In this document: positions 6,932 through 7,719 of the stretch, in pieces | How positions within the stretch are numbered: the first letter of the stretch is position 1 | How the letters are laid out: each line of letters begins with the position of its first letter | DNA from: Candidatus Onthomorpha intestinigallinarum | Lineage (GTDB): Bacteria; Bacteroidota; Bacteroidia; Bacteroidales; P3 | Direction: 5' to 3' | Length of the DNA stretch: 7,719 nt | Assembly (NCBI GenBank): GCA_019114015.1 | Contig: DXGG01000015.1 | Coordinates: forward strand, 1-7,719 | Notes under the pieces: model-generated | Seen by the model: only the letters and a program-made list of their open reading frames with translations | Databases searched by the model: none | What the model was told of the DNA's origin: nothing | Made by a program: the position numbers and the translations under genes

Positions 6932-6939
6932 TTAATTTT

Positions 6940-7719
6940 ATGTCAAAGACGAACATCAAAAACATTTTAATATCCCAACCGGCACCTGCCGATCTGTCAA
7001 AATCCCAATATAAAGTTTTAATCGACAAATATAAGGTTCAACTTGAATTCTTCAAGTTCTTCGATGTTGCAGGCATAAGCAGCAGGGAATTCAGGGATGC
7101 CAAAATAGCCTTGTTGGACTATACGGCGGTTATATTTACCAGCAAGCTTGCAGTGGACAATTATTTCAGACTGGCCAAGGAATTGCGGCTGAGTGTTCCT
7201 GAAACGATGAAATATTTCTGTATAACCGAGGCCATAGCCAATTACATGCAGAATTACGTGCAATACAGAAAACGCAAGATTTTTCATGGCAAACTCAACT
7301 TCGGAGAACTGATGGAAGTCATAACCAAACACAAGGAAGAAAAATTCATATTCCCTTGTGCGGAGGATTCCTCTCTCGAATATTTCAAGTTGTTGGAGAC
7401 GGCCAACATAAGCTACAAGAAATGTGTCATGTACCGTTCGATCACCAAAGATTTGTCTTCGATAGACATAAACAAGTTCGACATGGTGGTTGTGTTCAGT
7501 CCGATAGGAGTAAAATCCTTTGTTGAGACATTCGGGGACAACTTTCCCAAGGATCTGCTTTTCGCTGCATTCGGAACATCTACTCAGGCGGCATTGAAAA
7601 ATGCCAAACTAAAGATATGCATTCCTGCCCCTACTAAAGAAAACCCTTCGATGGTAATGGCTTTGGAAAAATTTCTTTCCCTTTCAGCCAAGGAAAAAGA
7701 AGAATGGATAAACAAAATG
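6940..7719 (+). CDS. hemD: Uroporphyrinogen-III synthase, Bacteroidota type, 3' end beyond window
   Basis: Open from the ATG at 6940 to the window edge, 260 codons without a stop; family members are about 250-260 residues, so only the last few codons can be missing. HemD closes linear hydroxymethylbilane into uroporphyrinogen III with inversion of ring D, the branch point to heme, siroheme and cobalamin, in the cytoplasm. Seen here: the ILISQPAPADLSKSQY start, VIFTSKLAVDNYF (FTS at 66-68), VPETMKYFCITEAIANYMQ, the RKRKIFHG turn, FSPIGVKSF (186-188 onward) and AFGTSTQAALKNAKL (from 210), the second-domain signature. Sequence conservation in HemD is low overall, but this matches the Bacteroidota subgroup closely. 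It starts 8 bases after the DUF4271 stop. An in-frame GTG at 6928 would add four residues; the ATG is preferred because the added residues are not typical of the family. Confidence 0.93.
   Translation, partial: MSKTNIKNILISQPAPADLSKSQYKVLIDKYKVQLEFFKFFDVAGISSREFRDAKIALLDYTAVIFTSKLAVDNYFRLAKELRLSVPETMKYFCITEAIANYMQNYVQYRKRKIFHGKLNFGELMEVITKHKEEKFIFPCAEDSSLEYFKLLETANISYKKCVMYRSITKDLSSIDINKFDMVVVFSPIGVKSFVETFGDNFPKDLLFAAFGTSTQAALKNAKLKICIPAPTKENPSMVMALEKFLSLSAKEKEEWINKM

Noticed and set aside
7018..7332. Minus-strand 104-codon open frame at the right end
   Set aside because: It is the complement of hemD, whose translation matches its family throughout.

Overview
The window looks like chromosomal DNA from a Bacteroidota species, probably Bacteroidales. 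Four things point there: promoters of the TTG-N19-TAnnTTTG type with no Shine-Dalgarno dependence; a secreted C25 (gingipain-family) peptidase carrying a type IX secretion (T9SS) C-terminal sorting domain; a DUF4271 membrane protein directly followed by the Bacteroidota form of uroporphyrinogen-III synthase; and a SufB of typical Bacteroidota length and N-terminus. I cannot name a genus from the sequence alone.

Layout. The left part (1-2422) is read on the minus strand: sufB (Fe-S cluster scaffold), then after a single base a glycosyltransferase family 9 (LPS heptosyltransferase-like) gene that runs off the left edge. The right part (2641-7719) is read on the plus strand: a 1134-residue gingipain-like protease, a six-helix DUF4271 membrane protein 10 bases later, and hemD 8 bases after that, running off the right edge. 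The three plus-strand genes are packed like an operon. Genes fill the window apart from the 218-base divergent intergenic region; there is no other gap above 10 bases, and I see no RNA genes, mobile elements or CRISPR.

The intergenic region 2423-2640 is the most interesting part. It holds two good Bacteroidota promoters firing in opposite directions and an unusual set of single-base-spaced palindromes. A perfect 8-1-8 palindrome (2427-2443) covers the sufB -7 box. Three 13-base 6-1-6 palindromes (2482-2494, 2503-2515, 2524-2536) repeat at exactly 21 bases, two helical turns, with phased A-tracts between them. The distance from the first palindrome centre to the next is 53 bases, about five turns, so all four lie on nearly the same face of the helix. 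This resembles a cooperative operator array placed to control both sufB and the protease operon.

How the genes may work together (inference): sufB builds Fe-S clusters, hemD makes the tetrapyrrole precursor of heme, and gingipain-family proteases can release iron or heme from host proteins. An iron-, heme- or redox-responsive regulator binding the shared control region would make sense, but its identity is not visible here. The sufB promoter lies so close to the ATG that its transcript is probably leaderless, and sufB is not followed by sufC as it usually is.
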